Assembly: GCA_021234155.1 (NCBI GenBank)
Contig: JAJEKV010000054.1
Span: 496,001 to 560,000 of the forward strand
Length of the DNA: 64,000 nt
Direction: 5' to 3'
DNA from: Isoetes taiwanensis
Lineage: Eukaryota > Streptophyta > Lycopodiopsida > Isoetales > Isoetaceae
In this document: positions 10,693-20,348 of the stretch, one piece after another
How the letters are laid out: each line of letters starts with the position of its first letter
How positions within the stretch are numbered: the stretch's first letter is position 1
Position numbers and translations under genes: made by a program
Notes under the pieces: generated by a model
The model's input: only the letters and a program-made list of their open reading frames with translations
Database searches by the model: none
Told to the model about the DNA's origin: nothing

Positions 10693-12069
10693 ATGATGGA
10701 GGAACACAAGCAAGTATACAAGCGGATGCCTCGCTATTCTAGATGCTCCATAGCTTCCCTAATGGCCGAACGTTTGCCACACCCAAACCCATCGGCCGAA
10801 GAGGAGGCAAAGGCCGAAGGGTTATTAGAACATTTTGCTAAGCGTTTTTTTGAAGGGGCTAAGATACCATACCCGCTCTTCTGCTACAATGAGCGCTTTG
10901 TCTTTAAACTTAACGCCAACCAGGAGTCTTACACCGTAATTGAGGAGGAAGATGGCGTCCAGAATTATACACGGTTCTGTCCATCGGAAGGGGATGAGCA
11001 GGCTAAAGCGGAGGCCATACAGATGCAGGCCCATAAGATCCTACAAATGGCACAAGAGGCTGACCGGCAATGGCTTGCAACCGATGACCCTGCTGCGCAA
11101 GCTCTAGGGTACCGCTATCTTGGTAATGGGATGTGTCTCTTTGGTGGTGGATCATTTACCATTCCATCTTTTTCTTATGAGGAGGAAAATAATCGTATTA
11201 TTTGGGAAGCCGGGTCACCCCCATATTTCACCGATCAGTTCCAGCGAGCTATTGAGCAGGATATGCAGGCAAATCCCCCACGGTATTTTCTGGAGCTTAA
11301 ACGAAGAACAGATGTTCGGATAGCCCTGGAAAAGCGAGCAGATGAGAAGGCAACACTCCAGGCACAATCACAGAGGGCAACTCACTTGGCAGAGGAGGCT
11401 GCCAAACTTTATGAAGATACCCTCCGTGCACGGCAAGTGGAACAGGAGCAAGCTCGGAAAAGAATGCAAGATGACGCGGAGCGGATAGCAAGAGAAGCAA
11501 CCGAGACAGTTAAAGAACGGCTTAGGAAAGAAGAAGAAGAACGCAACAGGTTGGATAAACACAACTTGCCACCTCCGAGTAATCCTCCGATTCGCAGAAA
11601 GCGGAAGAGTACGGCCCGCAAGTCGGGTGCTCAGTACAGGGATCAACTCAAGACTCGGGGTGGGGTCACTAAAGCTGCGGGGGATAATCAGCGGGATGAA
11701 ACGATACGAAGGGCGCGGCATCCAAAAACCGCGGGGAAAACTATTCCCGGAGCTCCCCCGCAACCTAAGAGGAGGCACCGTTACAAACCAGGCACGGTGG
11801 CACTGAGAGAGATACGGAAGTATCAGAAGTCCACTGGCTTTCTGCTACGCAAACTTCCGTTCCAACGCCTGGTCCGGGAAATAGCCCAAGAATATAAGAC
11901 GGATCTGCGGTTCCAGGTACACGCAGTCCTGGCACTTTAGGAGGCGGCCGAAGCTTATTTGGTGGCCCTCTTTGGGGACGCCAATTTGTGTGCTATTCAT
12001 GCTAAATGGGTCACCATAATGGTGAAAGATCTTCAGTTAGCACGCCGGATTCGCGGGGAACGGCCTTGA
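10693..12069 (+). CDS. ORF with C-terminal histone H3 domain (amber-interrupted)
   Basis: From the ATG at 10693 (an ATGATGGAG context; the frame is also open upstream) this frame runs 458 codons to the TGA at 12067-12069, with one in-frame TAG at codon 416. Residues 1-220 are a globular region I do not recognise. About 220-290 is a charged coiled coil rich in Ala, Glu, Arg and Lys. A Pro/Lys/Arg linker follows, and from about 301 a histone H3 tail and fold to the end. The TAG replaces the Gln of the conserved ALQEAAEAY helix, so CAG to TAG is the likely cause. The ORF sits between primer site and gag on the element's sense strand, so I take it as element-encoded. The product may package element DNA or bind chromatin; that is inference. 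A host pseudogene captured by this copy alone is the alternative. Confidence 0.85.
11593..12066 (+). other. Histone H3 domain
   Basis: The core from 11779 carries the diagnostic H3 stretches [61 protein letters not shown] and [11 protein letters not shown] in order, with no gap against canonical H3. Changes from the canonical sequence include [12 protein letters not shown] for IHAKRVTIMPKD and a terminal Pro. The tail keeps KSTARKS, matching the K4-K9 region (TARKS around K9), and a QL like Q19-L20. It lacks the K14 and K27 contexts and has about 20 extra residues before the core. Because it is fused to about 300 residues, its tail is internal rather than a free N-terminus. Confidence 0.95.
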
Positions 12070-12388
12070 GGATGTAAAATTGAAAGATGTATATACTTTT
12101 TTGTGTATCAATTTAAAACTAAGTTTTTGACTCTTCTTTCCAATTGTAACAATCAAATTTCTTTTCTTGTTATTATTATTTAAGATTCCGAGAAGAATAA
12201 AATAATGATAATAATAATAAAAGAAAAACATTTAAAAAAAATAAAAAATAAAAATAATATATAATTAGCTGGCGCATCGAACTCCGTGCCTCAATGTCTA
12301 AAAGTCAGATTCACTTTAAGTTTTTCATTTCCTTCAGTCTCCCTTTTCGTTTTGCTCCTCCTTCTTGCTCTCTTCTTTGTCATGGATT
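12070..12388 (+). other. Spacer between element A ORFs
   Basis: AT-rich stretch (A/T runs at about 12160-12260) with no coding potential, between the histone ORF and the next start. It could hold an intron or an internal leader; no splice signals are convincing. Confidence 0.5.
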
Positions 12389-13239
12389 ATGCCGGACGTC
12401 TTGCCTGGTATATGGGAGGCGAGGTGGGATCCTCAGGTTCCCTATCCTCTTCTAGACCCCATGCTGCAGTGCAGGGTCGATCTTGTCGATAATATGCGGG
12501 CACACCCTCATTATAATGAGTTCCTCGAGTTCTATAACGAGGAAATCTTACCGCAGGCGGAACTCTTGGGCGAGCCGCCTCAGCCCTATCTCCATAGGAA
12601 CATCTTATGGCAAATGTTTGGGGATGATCACCATGGCGATGCCATACTCAGAGGCATTGTTCGACGTGCCAAGCATGGCCCCATTCTTGACTTTGGGTCT
12701 AATCAAGTTTATTTTGAAGCTCAGTTTGCTCTTGCCCTACTCATGGATAGATATATTGAAAGTAGTGACACCGCCTTGGAGCAAACCAAGGCTCCACTAC
12801 CTCAGGATCCGGAGGAGGATGAACAGATAAGCTATGCGGATTTCACCAGGTGGAAGGAGCTAGTTACAGAGAAGCCTTTATCTCGTAGTAAGGGCCAAGC
12901 GCTTATAGGATTGGGTGCACTTCCCACTATAAAGGTTGGGGATCAGGATTACTTGTTGCTTAGTGACATTCAATGGGCATACCAACATGTTGCCAATAAG
13001 GCAGGCCAAAGACGGCTCATCTTCTGTATGAGTTAGCCGAGTATTGCCAGGGGCAAGATGACTTCATGGATTACTCTAGACCTGTCTACCCGCCAGAGAT
13101 ACACCGACTGCTCAATTATCACCCTCTTGATATTGAGCCCGTCAACACTCTGTTGTCTCTACGTCAACTAATGATCCAAGATGTTCCTTCATCGGTTCCT
13201 GAATCGGCTTTCCACGATACGGCACCACATGTCCCTTAA
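12389..13239 (+). CDS. Element A extra ORF 2, unknown (one frameshift)
   Basis: The ATG at 12389 opens a frame of about 215 codons. Near 13000-13015 coding potential moves to another frame, which stays open to the TAA at 13237. The predicted protein of about 280 residues is acidic and aromatic-rich, with segments such as LEFYNEEILPQAELLGEPPQ and ELAEYCQGQDDFMDYSRPV. I recognise no domain. An ATG at 12382 in a different frame gives only 36 codons. It lies in the same orientation as the histone ORF and gag and looks like an accessory or gag-leader protein of this element. Confidence 0.6.
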
Positions 13240-14416
13240 CATCAATGATGTTACCGTCAAGATGGAAGACGACCCAACCACGGAGGATCTTTGTGATGAA
13301 GCCCAGTACGTTCAGGAGGAGAAAGATTTTGTTAAGGAAGAGGAACTGCCGCAGAACTTCGAATCTGAGTTGGCTTCCTTAACCCATCCGAGTGTCGAGG
13401 GGTTAAAATGTCATATCACCCGGTTCTTCTTGTCGGCTTTTACGAGCAGACAAGTGCTCTTCTTTGCCAAAGCAATTGCACTCGAAGCTGAGGCAGCTGT
13501 ATAGGCACTCCGAGCACTTTCTACAACAGCTGGCCATAAGAAGCTACCAATTAATCTCGAGCAGGTCATCCTCGTCAATCGTGATCTTGCCATTGCTGTA
13601 TTTGACCACGATATTGGCTCTTGGATGAACTTGAGTTTACTGGTTGCAGCGCCGTTAGCTACAAATGTTCCTCCAGAGATAGCTTCATCAGCTGCTTCAT
13701 CAATTAATCCTAATGTGTTACTTCTTCAGCACCGACCCGACCTCTTAGTTCTAGACTTTATCAGATACTTGTACTCAGTTCTATGTAATTTTGATTGGCA
13801 TTTTCTTTAATGAGCCATCACATAATATATATACTATTTTCTTATGTTCCATCGTATTGTTGAATACAATTACATTGTCTTTCTCCTACAATGCTTGTCT
13901 CTCTTCCTTAAAGTTGAAGCTCCGTTATTGTATATTCATCCTTGCCGTCTTACAGACGATGAAATGGAAGAGAATGAGGACGGAATACCCGAGGAACTGC
14001 GGGGGGAAGATCAGATACCTCTAGAACAGGACTATGGTCAGGAGTATGCCGACTGTCAGACAGGGGATCACGCTTATGAGGCAGAGGAACTTGTGGAAGA
14101 AGAAGAGCCCTACGATCCAATTAGGGGGTTAGAAGTTGTCAATATCCTCTGTGAGCGCGCCTTCGAGCATCTAGAACAAACTCTCCGTCGTACCTGGAAC
14201 TACTGGGATATGACAAAGCGCGAGGCTTTTGCCGACGCAAATGATCATCTATAGCAAATCTTCTACGCACTGAGAGATCTCTTCCATTTGCTCATCATTA
14301 GCCCTACGTTAGATTACCAGTATGTTATCATCCAGGCATGGGCTCGTTACAAATTAGTCAGGGCAGTACGGGAGAGTATTCGATACTCTATCCTGTCCCC
14401 TTTCGCGGAGCCCTAG
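13229..14416 (+). CDS. Element A extra ORF 3, unknown, possible histone-fold segment
   Basis: The ATG at 13229 overlaps the end of ORF 2. The frame continues to the TAG at 14414, with ambers at 13502 and 14252 and a stop inside a likely 171-bp intron (13785-13955). The N-terminus is acidic. At about 13400-13610 is a helical segment with the order long helix (ALEAEAAV, amber, ALRALS), a loop with HKKLPI, then LEQVILVNRDLAIAV. This resembles helix 2, loop and helix 3 of H2A, H2B or H4. The match is weak. A second acidic stretch (about 13970-14110) and a helical Arg/Trp-rich end follow. The same frame (mod 3) is used by gag from 14669, so ORF 3 and gag may be joined by splicing. Confidence 0.5.
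13785..13955 (+). other. Putative intron in extra ORF 3
   Basis: GTAATTTTG at 13785 and a pyrimidine-rich CTTGCCGTCTTACAG ending at 13955 bound an AT-rich 171-bp segment. Its length is a multiple of 3; it contains the only TAA in this frame, and its removal leaves an open frame. This is an inference from sequence alone. Confidence 0.4.
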
Positions 14417-14668
14417 GCCTGATTTTCACAGTTTTTTTCATGGCTGAGTGTGTGTTGGTTAAAATTATCCACTGTTAATCATGAATTTTGTATTGTACAG
14501 TCTCAAATTTTGTTAAAACACCCCTTCAATGTAACCGTCACTCTGGCTTCATAATAAAGCTACTTTCCTTATTTCTCTTTCATTGTCCTTATCGTTGTTT
14601 CGTGGTACTGTTCAAAATGATCTTCATTGTGACACTCTGTATACCATTACTTTCACTTATACCTTCTT
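14417..14668 (+). other. AT-rich spacer or second intron before gag
   Basis: Non-coding, T-rich sequence ending in ATCCATATAG just inside the gag ORF. The frames on each side are in register, so a second intron is possible. The donor is not clear. Confidence 0.35.
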
Positions 14669-16222
14669 ATGATCCATATAGACGGTGTACGTAATGCTTC
14701 TTGGCACACCCCCTCGGATGCTGGCAGATTGACACCCGAACAAGAGCTCTTGTTGATAAAGAGACAGTTGGTAGAACTGCAGATGTATGTGTTGAACACC
14801 AACCCTCCGCAGTATGGACCGGAGTTACCGCCACCACCGCCAAGTCCACCAACCGAGCAGCCACCTGCACTGGCCCCATCACCCGCGCCTGTGCAAAGGA
14901 AACACTGTGATAAGCGACGTAGAAGTTCTTCTAGCGAGAGTGCCACGTCTTCACATACCGACACCTCTGAATCTTCGGAATCATCCGTGTCGTCAGGTCA
15001 CCATGCTAGGAAGGACAAAGAGTACCGCAAGACCGTGGATACCGCCATTACCAGTATATGGAAAAACAGGAAATTGGCTCAGTTTGATGGGAAATCTAGA
15101 GGTGGCCTGAACGCAGAGTCTTGGTTGAATGAAATGAAGGAGTTCGGAAAATCCTATGGGATGACGGAGAAAGATACAGGAAAAGTTGCCACTACAAACC
15201 TTACAGGGGCCGCTCGTATTTGGTGGAAGGGCTATGCTAGAGCCAAGCATCTAGACAGAAGCAGATGCAAGTTTAAAAAGTTTGCCAAAGCTTTTAAGTC
15301 GCATTATGTGCCCCGTGCGCACAAATGCCAACAGATACAGACTTTTTACAGGTTGGAGCAGAAGGGTATGGCAGTTCAGGCCTACACAGATGAATTCATG
15401 TGCTTGAGGCTGTATGTTCCAGGTATGAACGAGAAGCGAGCGGTGGAGGGCTATATTGAAGGGTTGGCCCCCTCAATTAAACGAATGGTTAAGGCCATAG
15501 ACCCGAAGTCAGTCGCAGAGGCTGAGGCTAAGGCATTGAGCCTTGAAGAGGACACACCAAGAAACCAGTACCAACGCCCCACCTCTTACTCCCAGCCACG
15601 CCCGTGTACACCTTACAAGCCCCGTTCACCAAGTCCTGCACCTTCTCAGCAGAACTCTTACGGTCGCCAGGAAAAGAAAGTCACCTTCAACATGCCCAAC
15701 AAATCGAACAATGTCGGTAACTCAGTTCGGAACCTCTTACAGTCTATTCCTAAAGAGGCCCGAGAGCAGCTCCGCAAAGAGAAGGCATGTTACAGGTGTA
15801 TGCGGCCCGGGCACTTCATGCAGAATTGTCCTTATGTCACACAGACTGCCCAGCTAGCCATGGCAGACCTTGATTGGGATGATCTCGAGTCTACACCACC
15901 CGTCGACGAGGAGGCTCCCGAGTATATTCACGGTGCGTCCCATATCTTTGCAGCCATTAAAACCGGCAATGCTGAAAGTCAGCCTGCCGTTATTTCCACT
16001 ATAGGTCAAGTAGACAGTAAGCCTTTCATAATTCTTATGGATACCGGAAGTACACATAATTTTGCTTCTCCTAGAATGGCCCAGGTGTTGCAACTTGAAA
16101 CTTTGAGATCCCGACCGAAGCCTGTGACTTTAGCCAGTGGTAAGATCAGACATACAAACGGCCATCCATTAACCTCAAAATGCAGCTGCCGGGTGCACCA
16201 GTTACATTGGGTGCCGAGTTAA
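14669..16222 (+). CDS. gag: Element A gag-protease
   Basis: A 517-codon frame starting at ATG 14669. After a Pro-rich and Ser-rich leader, residues about 115-280 form a Ty3 gag (capsid) region with [26 protein letters not shown] and [13 protein letters not shown] zinc knuckle ([14 protein letters not shown]) is at residues 374-387. The aspartic protease follows, with its catalytic DTGSTHNF at about 458. The frame is lost near 16165 by one indel; the rest of the protease ([15 protein letters not shown], then DLIVGMEFL) continues in the pol frame at 16180. In an intact copy gag and pol would probably be one polyprotein. The product forms the virus-like particle and matures it. Confidence 0.93.
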   Translation: MIHIDGVRNASWHTPSDAGRLTPEQELLLIKRQLVELQMYVLNTNPPQYGPELPPPPPSPPTEQPPALAPSPAPVQRKHCDKRRRSSSSESATSSHTDTSESSESSVSSGHHARKDKEYRKTVDTAITSIWKNRKLAQFDGKSRGGLNAESWLNEMKEFGKSYGMTEKDTGKVATTNLTGAARIWWKGYARAKHLDRSRCKFKKFAKAFKSHYVPRAHKCQQIQTFYRLEQKGMAVQAYTDEFMCLRLYVPGMNEKRAVEGYIEGLAPSIKRMVKAIDPKSVAEAEAKALSLEEDTPRNQYQRPTSYSQPRPCTPYKPRSPSPAPSQQNSYGRQEKKVTFNMPNKSNNVGNSVRNLLQSIPKEAREQLRKEKACYRCMRPGHFMQNCPYVTQTAQLAMADLDWDDLESTPPVDEEAPEYIHGASHIFAAIKTGNAESQPAVISTIGQVDSKPFIILMDTGSTHNFASPRMAQVLQLETLRSRPKPVTLASGKIRHTNGHPLTSKCSCRVHQLHWVPS

Positions 16223-19200
16223 TGGATATTGGCAAATATGATTTGATTGTTGGCATGGAATTCTTGGCATCTGCAAAAGCCAATATAGACTGCGAAACAC
16301 GGGAGGTTACCTTCAACGCAGCTAATGGAGCCCGCGTAACTATAAAAGGTGATCCATTAAACCCCATTATGCAGTCTATATCCATCAGGCAGTTAAATAA
16401 GGCTATACGCAAGAATAAGTTACTTTGCATCATTAGAATTGCCTCCATTGAGTCGGATGCCAAACAAAAGCAAGTAGTTGATGCATTGCCAGAGAATATT
16501 GCTAATCTTCTCAGGGAATTTAGTGATCTTTTTCCAGATGAGATCCAGAAGCTTCCTCCTTTCCGAGGGGTGGAATGTGAAATAGCCTTGGAGCCGGGTA
16601 CCAAGCCTACCAGTAAGGCCCCGTACCGTATGAATCCCTTTGAATTGGTAGAGCTTAAGAAGCAACTTCAGGAGTTATTAAACCTAGGCTTCACTCGGCC
16701 TAGCGTTTCGCCTTTTGGCGCTCCTATCCTTTTTGTTAAGAAGAAGGATGGCTCCTTGAGGATGTGTATTGACTATCGACAGCTCAACAAGCATACGATC
16801 AAGAATCGCTATGCTTTGCCTAGGGCAGATGATCTTATGGACCAGTTGCAAGGGGCCAAGTACTTCTCAAAGATTGACTTACGCTCCAGGTATCACCAAA
16901 TAAGAATTAAAGAGGAGGACATCCATAAGTCTGCTTTTCGCACTAGATATGGGCATTATGAGTTTACAGTTATGCCTTTTGGGTTAACTAATGCCCCCGC
17001 AACTTTTATGCGGTTAATGAATGATGTCTTCCGAGAATACTTGGATGATTTTGTTGTGATTTTCTTCGACGACATTCTCATCTATAGTAAGACTCTGGAG
17101 GAGCATGAGAAGCATCTTCGGCTAGCCCTACAGAAGCTAAGACGTCATCAGCTCTTTGCTAAGCTCTCTAAGTGCAAGTTTGCCGCTCCCAAGGTGGATT
17201 ATTTAGGCCATGTCATTTCAACTGAGGGAATTGCTACAGATCCAGCAAAAATAGAGGCAGTCAAGGATTGGCCCATTCCAGGTAATGTTTCAGAGGTCCG
17301 AAGTTTTTTAGGATTGGCAGGGTATTACCGGAAATTTGTTAAGGATTTTGCAAAGATTGCAGCACCTCTTACCGATCTTACGAAGCATGAGAAAGTGAAG
17401 GATTGGATTGAGCATTAGAAAGCAAAGGCCCAGGGAAGTTTCCAAAAGCTTAAGGATGCTTTGACCTCTACACCAGTCCTCACATTACCGGACCCGGAAA
17501 AGGATAAACTAGTAGCAACGGATGCCAGTAAGATTGCTACTGGAGGAGTTCTAATGCAAGAGGAGAGGGTTATTGCGTATGATTCTAAGAAGATGAATGA
17601 AGCTGAACAGCGATGCCCTACCCATGATCAGGAATTGTTAGCAGTTGTACGCGCTTTGCGTATATGGAGACACTACCTTCTTGGTAGGAGATTTCAGCTA
17701 GATACGGATCACCAGAGTCTCCGTTATCTCTCTACCCAGCCAAATCTCAACCTCCGTCAGAGAAGATGGATGGAGTTTCTTGAAGAGTATGATTTTGAGA
17801 TTATGTATAAGCCTGGGAAACACAATGTGGTTGCGGATGCTTTGTCACGCCATCCCTTAGTAACCCGAACCCATTGTAATGCAATTTCCACACTCACCAG
17901 TGAGTTCGGGAAACAGATAGAGCAGACATTAGTCACGGACCCAGAGTTCCGTGATGTCTGGGATAGTTTGGCCAACGAGGCACGCACAAATAAGGAACGT
18001 GAAGCTTTCTGTTCGTATAAGAAAGAGGGTAATTTGTTATATTACAAAGATAAGTTGTGTGTACCTGAGACTTCAGGAGTACGTAAGCTTATTCTCCATG
18101 ATACACACAACAGCCCTATAGCTGGACATGCAGGTTTCATGAAGACCTACCTTAAGATCCGCTCCAGTTATTTTTGGCCGTGTATGAAGGAGGACATTGC
18201 CAGGTATATTAAGCAGTGTCAGATGTGTCAGCAAACCAAGGCTGAGCAATTAAGGATTCCAGGAGAATTACAACCTCTGGATGTGCCCAATGCCAAATGG
18301 GAAGTGATAACCATGGATTTCATTGTGGGCCTTCCACGTACTCTCCGTGGATATGATGCATTGCTGGTAGTGGTCGACAAATTGTCGAAAATGGCTCATT
18401 TCTTGCCATGTCGTACCACGGATACAGCCTTCGATACCACTTTGCTGTTTACAAAGGAGATCTTCAGATTGCATGGAATGCCACGAGTTATCGTATCCGA
18501 CAGGGATCCCAAATTCGTAAGTGCATTCTGGAAAGATTTCTTTGCCACCATCCAACCCAAGCTTGCTATGAGTACGGCATATCATCCTCAGACGGATGGT
18601 CAGACAGAGCGTACCAATCGCATTATAGAGGATATGCTGCGAAGTTATGTGTGGAGTAAGCAATCACAATGGGCTGACTATATTTATTTGGTCGAGTTTG
18701 CCTATAATAGCATGAAATAGGAGTCTTCTAGAATGTCTCCCTTTATGATAAATTATAGGTATCAATGCCTTACTCCCGATACATGGCATAATCCCGTTTC
18801 TAAAGTGGAGGTTTCTCAGCAACTCCTCTTGGAAATGCAAGCTTTGGTTGAAGAAGTTCGTGACTACTTATTGGCTGCCCGCAGTCGTCAGAAGAGTGTC
18901 GCGGATAAGCACAGGACCCCACGAATATTCTAGGTGGGCGAATCAGTTTGGCTCAAGATTAAGGTTAAGCAAGCCAAGCTTAAGATTGGTAACTGCAAGA
19001 AGTTGGCACCTAGATGGGCTGGGCCGTTCAAGAGCATTGAACGTGTTGGAGAACAGGCATATCGCTTGGATTTGCCACCCCGTTTGAAGATCCACAAGGT
19101 CTTTCACGTGAGTCTTCTGAAGCAACACACCCCTGATCCGGAGGAGATGTTGGATACACCCACCCTCCTTGAAATGACAGAAGAGCATCTAGAAATCGTG

Positions 19201-19407
19201 CCTGAAGCTCTTCTTGATCGAGCCTATAAGCACACCAGAAGGACTCAAATGCTGCAATATTTGGTTAAGTGGAAACACTTGCCAGTTGAGGATGCTACAT
19301 GGGTGATGAAGATAGACCTTGATAAGCATTATCCGGACTTCATGCGGGAATCTCAGAGCCGCACCATCAACGATGTCATCAACCCCGCACCCGGCGGTAA
19401 GCTTTGA
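16180..19407 (+). CDS. pol: Element A pol: RT, RNase H, integrase, chromodomain
   Basis: One frame holds all of pol, with ambers at 17416, 18718 and 18931. [23 protein letters not shown] and the catalytic FFDDILIYS (about 17070). RNase [23 protein letters not shown] and DTDHQSL, with DALSRH at its end. Integrase: a HHCC finger ending CQMCQ, and catalytic D, D, E in [19 protein letters not shown] and [10 protein letters not shown]. Then comes a GPF-type module ([15 protein letters not shown]). The C-terminus (about 19230-19345) is a chromodomain ([16 protein letters not shown]). This order and the chromodomain define a chromovirus. Each amber sits where CAG (Gln) is plausible. Confidence 0.95.
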
Positions 19408-19755
19408 AGACTTGATTCGCCGAGAATCATGCAGTACAATGGGGTAGATGCATCGTAAATAAAAGTAGTTACCGATGATGAGATCACATTCCTGTTCTCT
19501 AGGATGTGGTGTATTGTCAATGTTGGCATGACCGCTGATTGCTTGGAAAGCATGTAGTTGATAGGCCGCGTTCATCGGCTATAATGGGAACTTGGCCATT
19601 CCTTATGCCGCAATGAATTGCGAACCATAGGCATGATAGGTCCCATTGTAGATAGGTTTTCCTTTTATTTTCTTATGGGGGTGGTCCCTTCAACCACAAC
19701 TTTCTTATATTATCTATATATACTAATGTATTGACATGTGCAGGCCAGTGAGCAG
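19408..19755 (+). other. Element A 3' untranslated region, first part
   Basis: Non-coding sequence after the chromodomain stop. It continues at 30907 beyond nested element C; AGCAG (19751-19755) is the duplicated target site. Confidence 0.8.
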
Positions 19756-20348
19756 TGTTTGGGGTCTGGGTTCGGGAACTCCTGCAAGACAGCCCTCTGT
19801 GAGGACCCGTGGATCTAACAGGAGAATCCGGGGACTATGTCACGCGGGATTTGCAAGAAAACAAAGGAAAGGGAAAAGAAAACAAAAGAACAATGAGACA
19901 ACAATGATAAGCTTCCTTGATAATAATGATGATGATACATAAGCTCTCGCAACCGAGAGAAGACTGAAAATGAGACAAGACTCAAAACTCATCTAGAAAC
20001 TAGAGCGCTAGCTCTACTCATATATATAGTACAATAGCCTTTGGCCCAATATAGACACTCTGACTGATCTCGGTGCCGACTCCTGGAAGGAGGCCTGATT
20101 TGCAGGAATGCTGGCGGTGCCTCTTGAAAAAGCCTGAAATCCCGCTAACGCTAACGCGGGCGGTGACGAGCCGTCACTTGTCTGAGCGCCGCCTCTTGGT
20201 ACCAGACGCAGGCTTTGACTGCGTGGTCTGCTGCTTGGTCTTTTGCTGGGCTTTTGACGGCTGACCCGTGCCTGTCTGTGGATCCTTGAGCTTGACTTGG
20301 TCCGTTGTATGCATGAATAGTCCTGTACCAGGAGGCACAGGACTAACA
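19756..20348 (-). repeat. Element C 3' LTR
   Basis: Element sense runs TGTTAGTCCTGTG to GGGGTCTG-type ends, closing in CCCCAAACA. It contains a TATA-like CTATATATATG (minus strand, about 20017-20030) and, unusually, the last 58 or so codons of the extra ORF at its start. It is nearly identical to 30309-30901. Confidence 0.95.

Noticed and set aside
11368-11778. Minus-strand frames opposite the H3 ORF
   Set aside because: Low-complexity Phe/Ser/Pro/Leu composition typical of the complement of a Lys/Glu-rich coiled coil.
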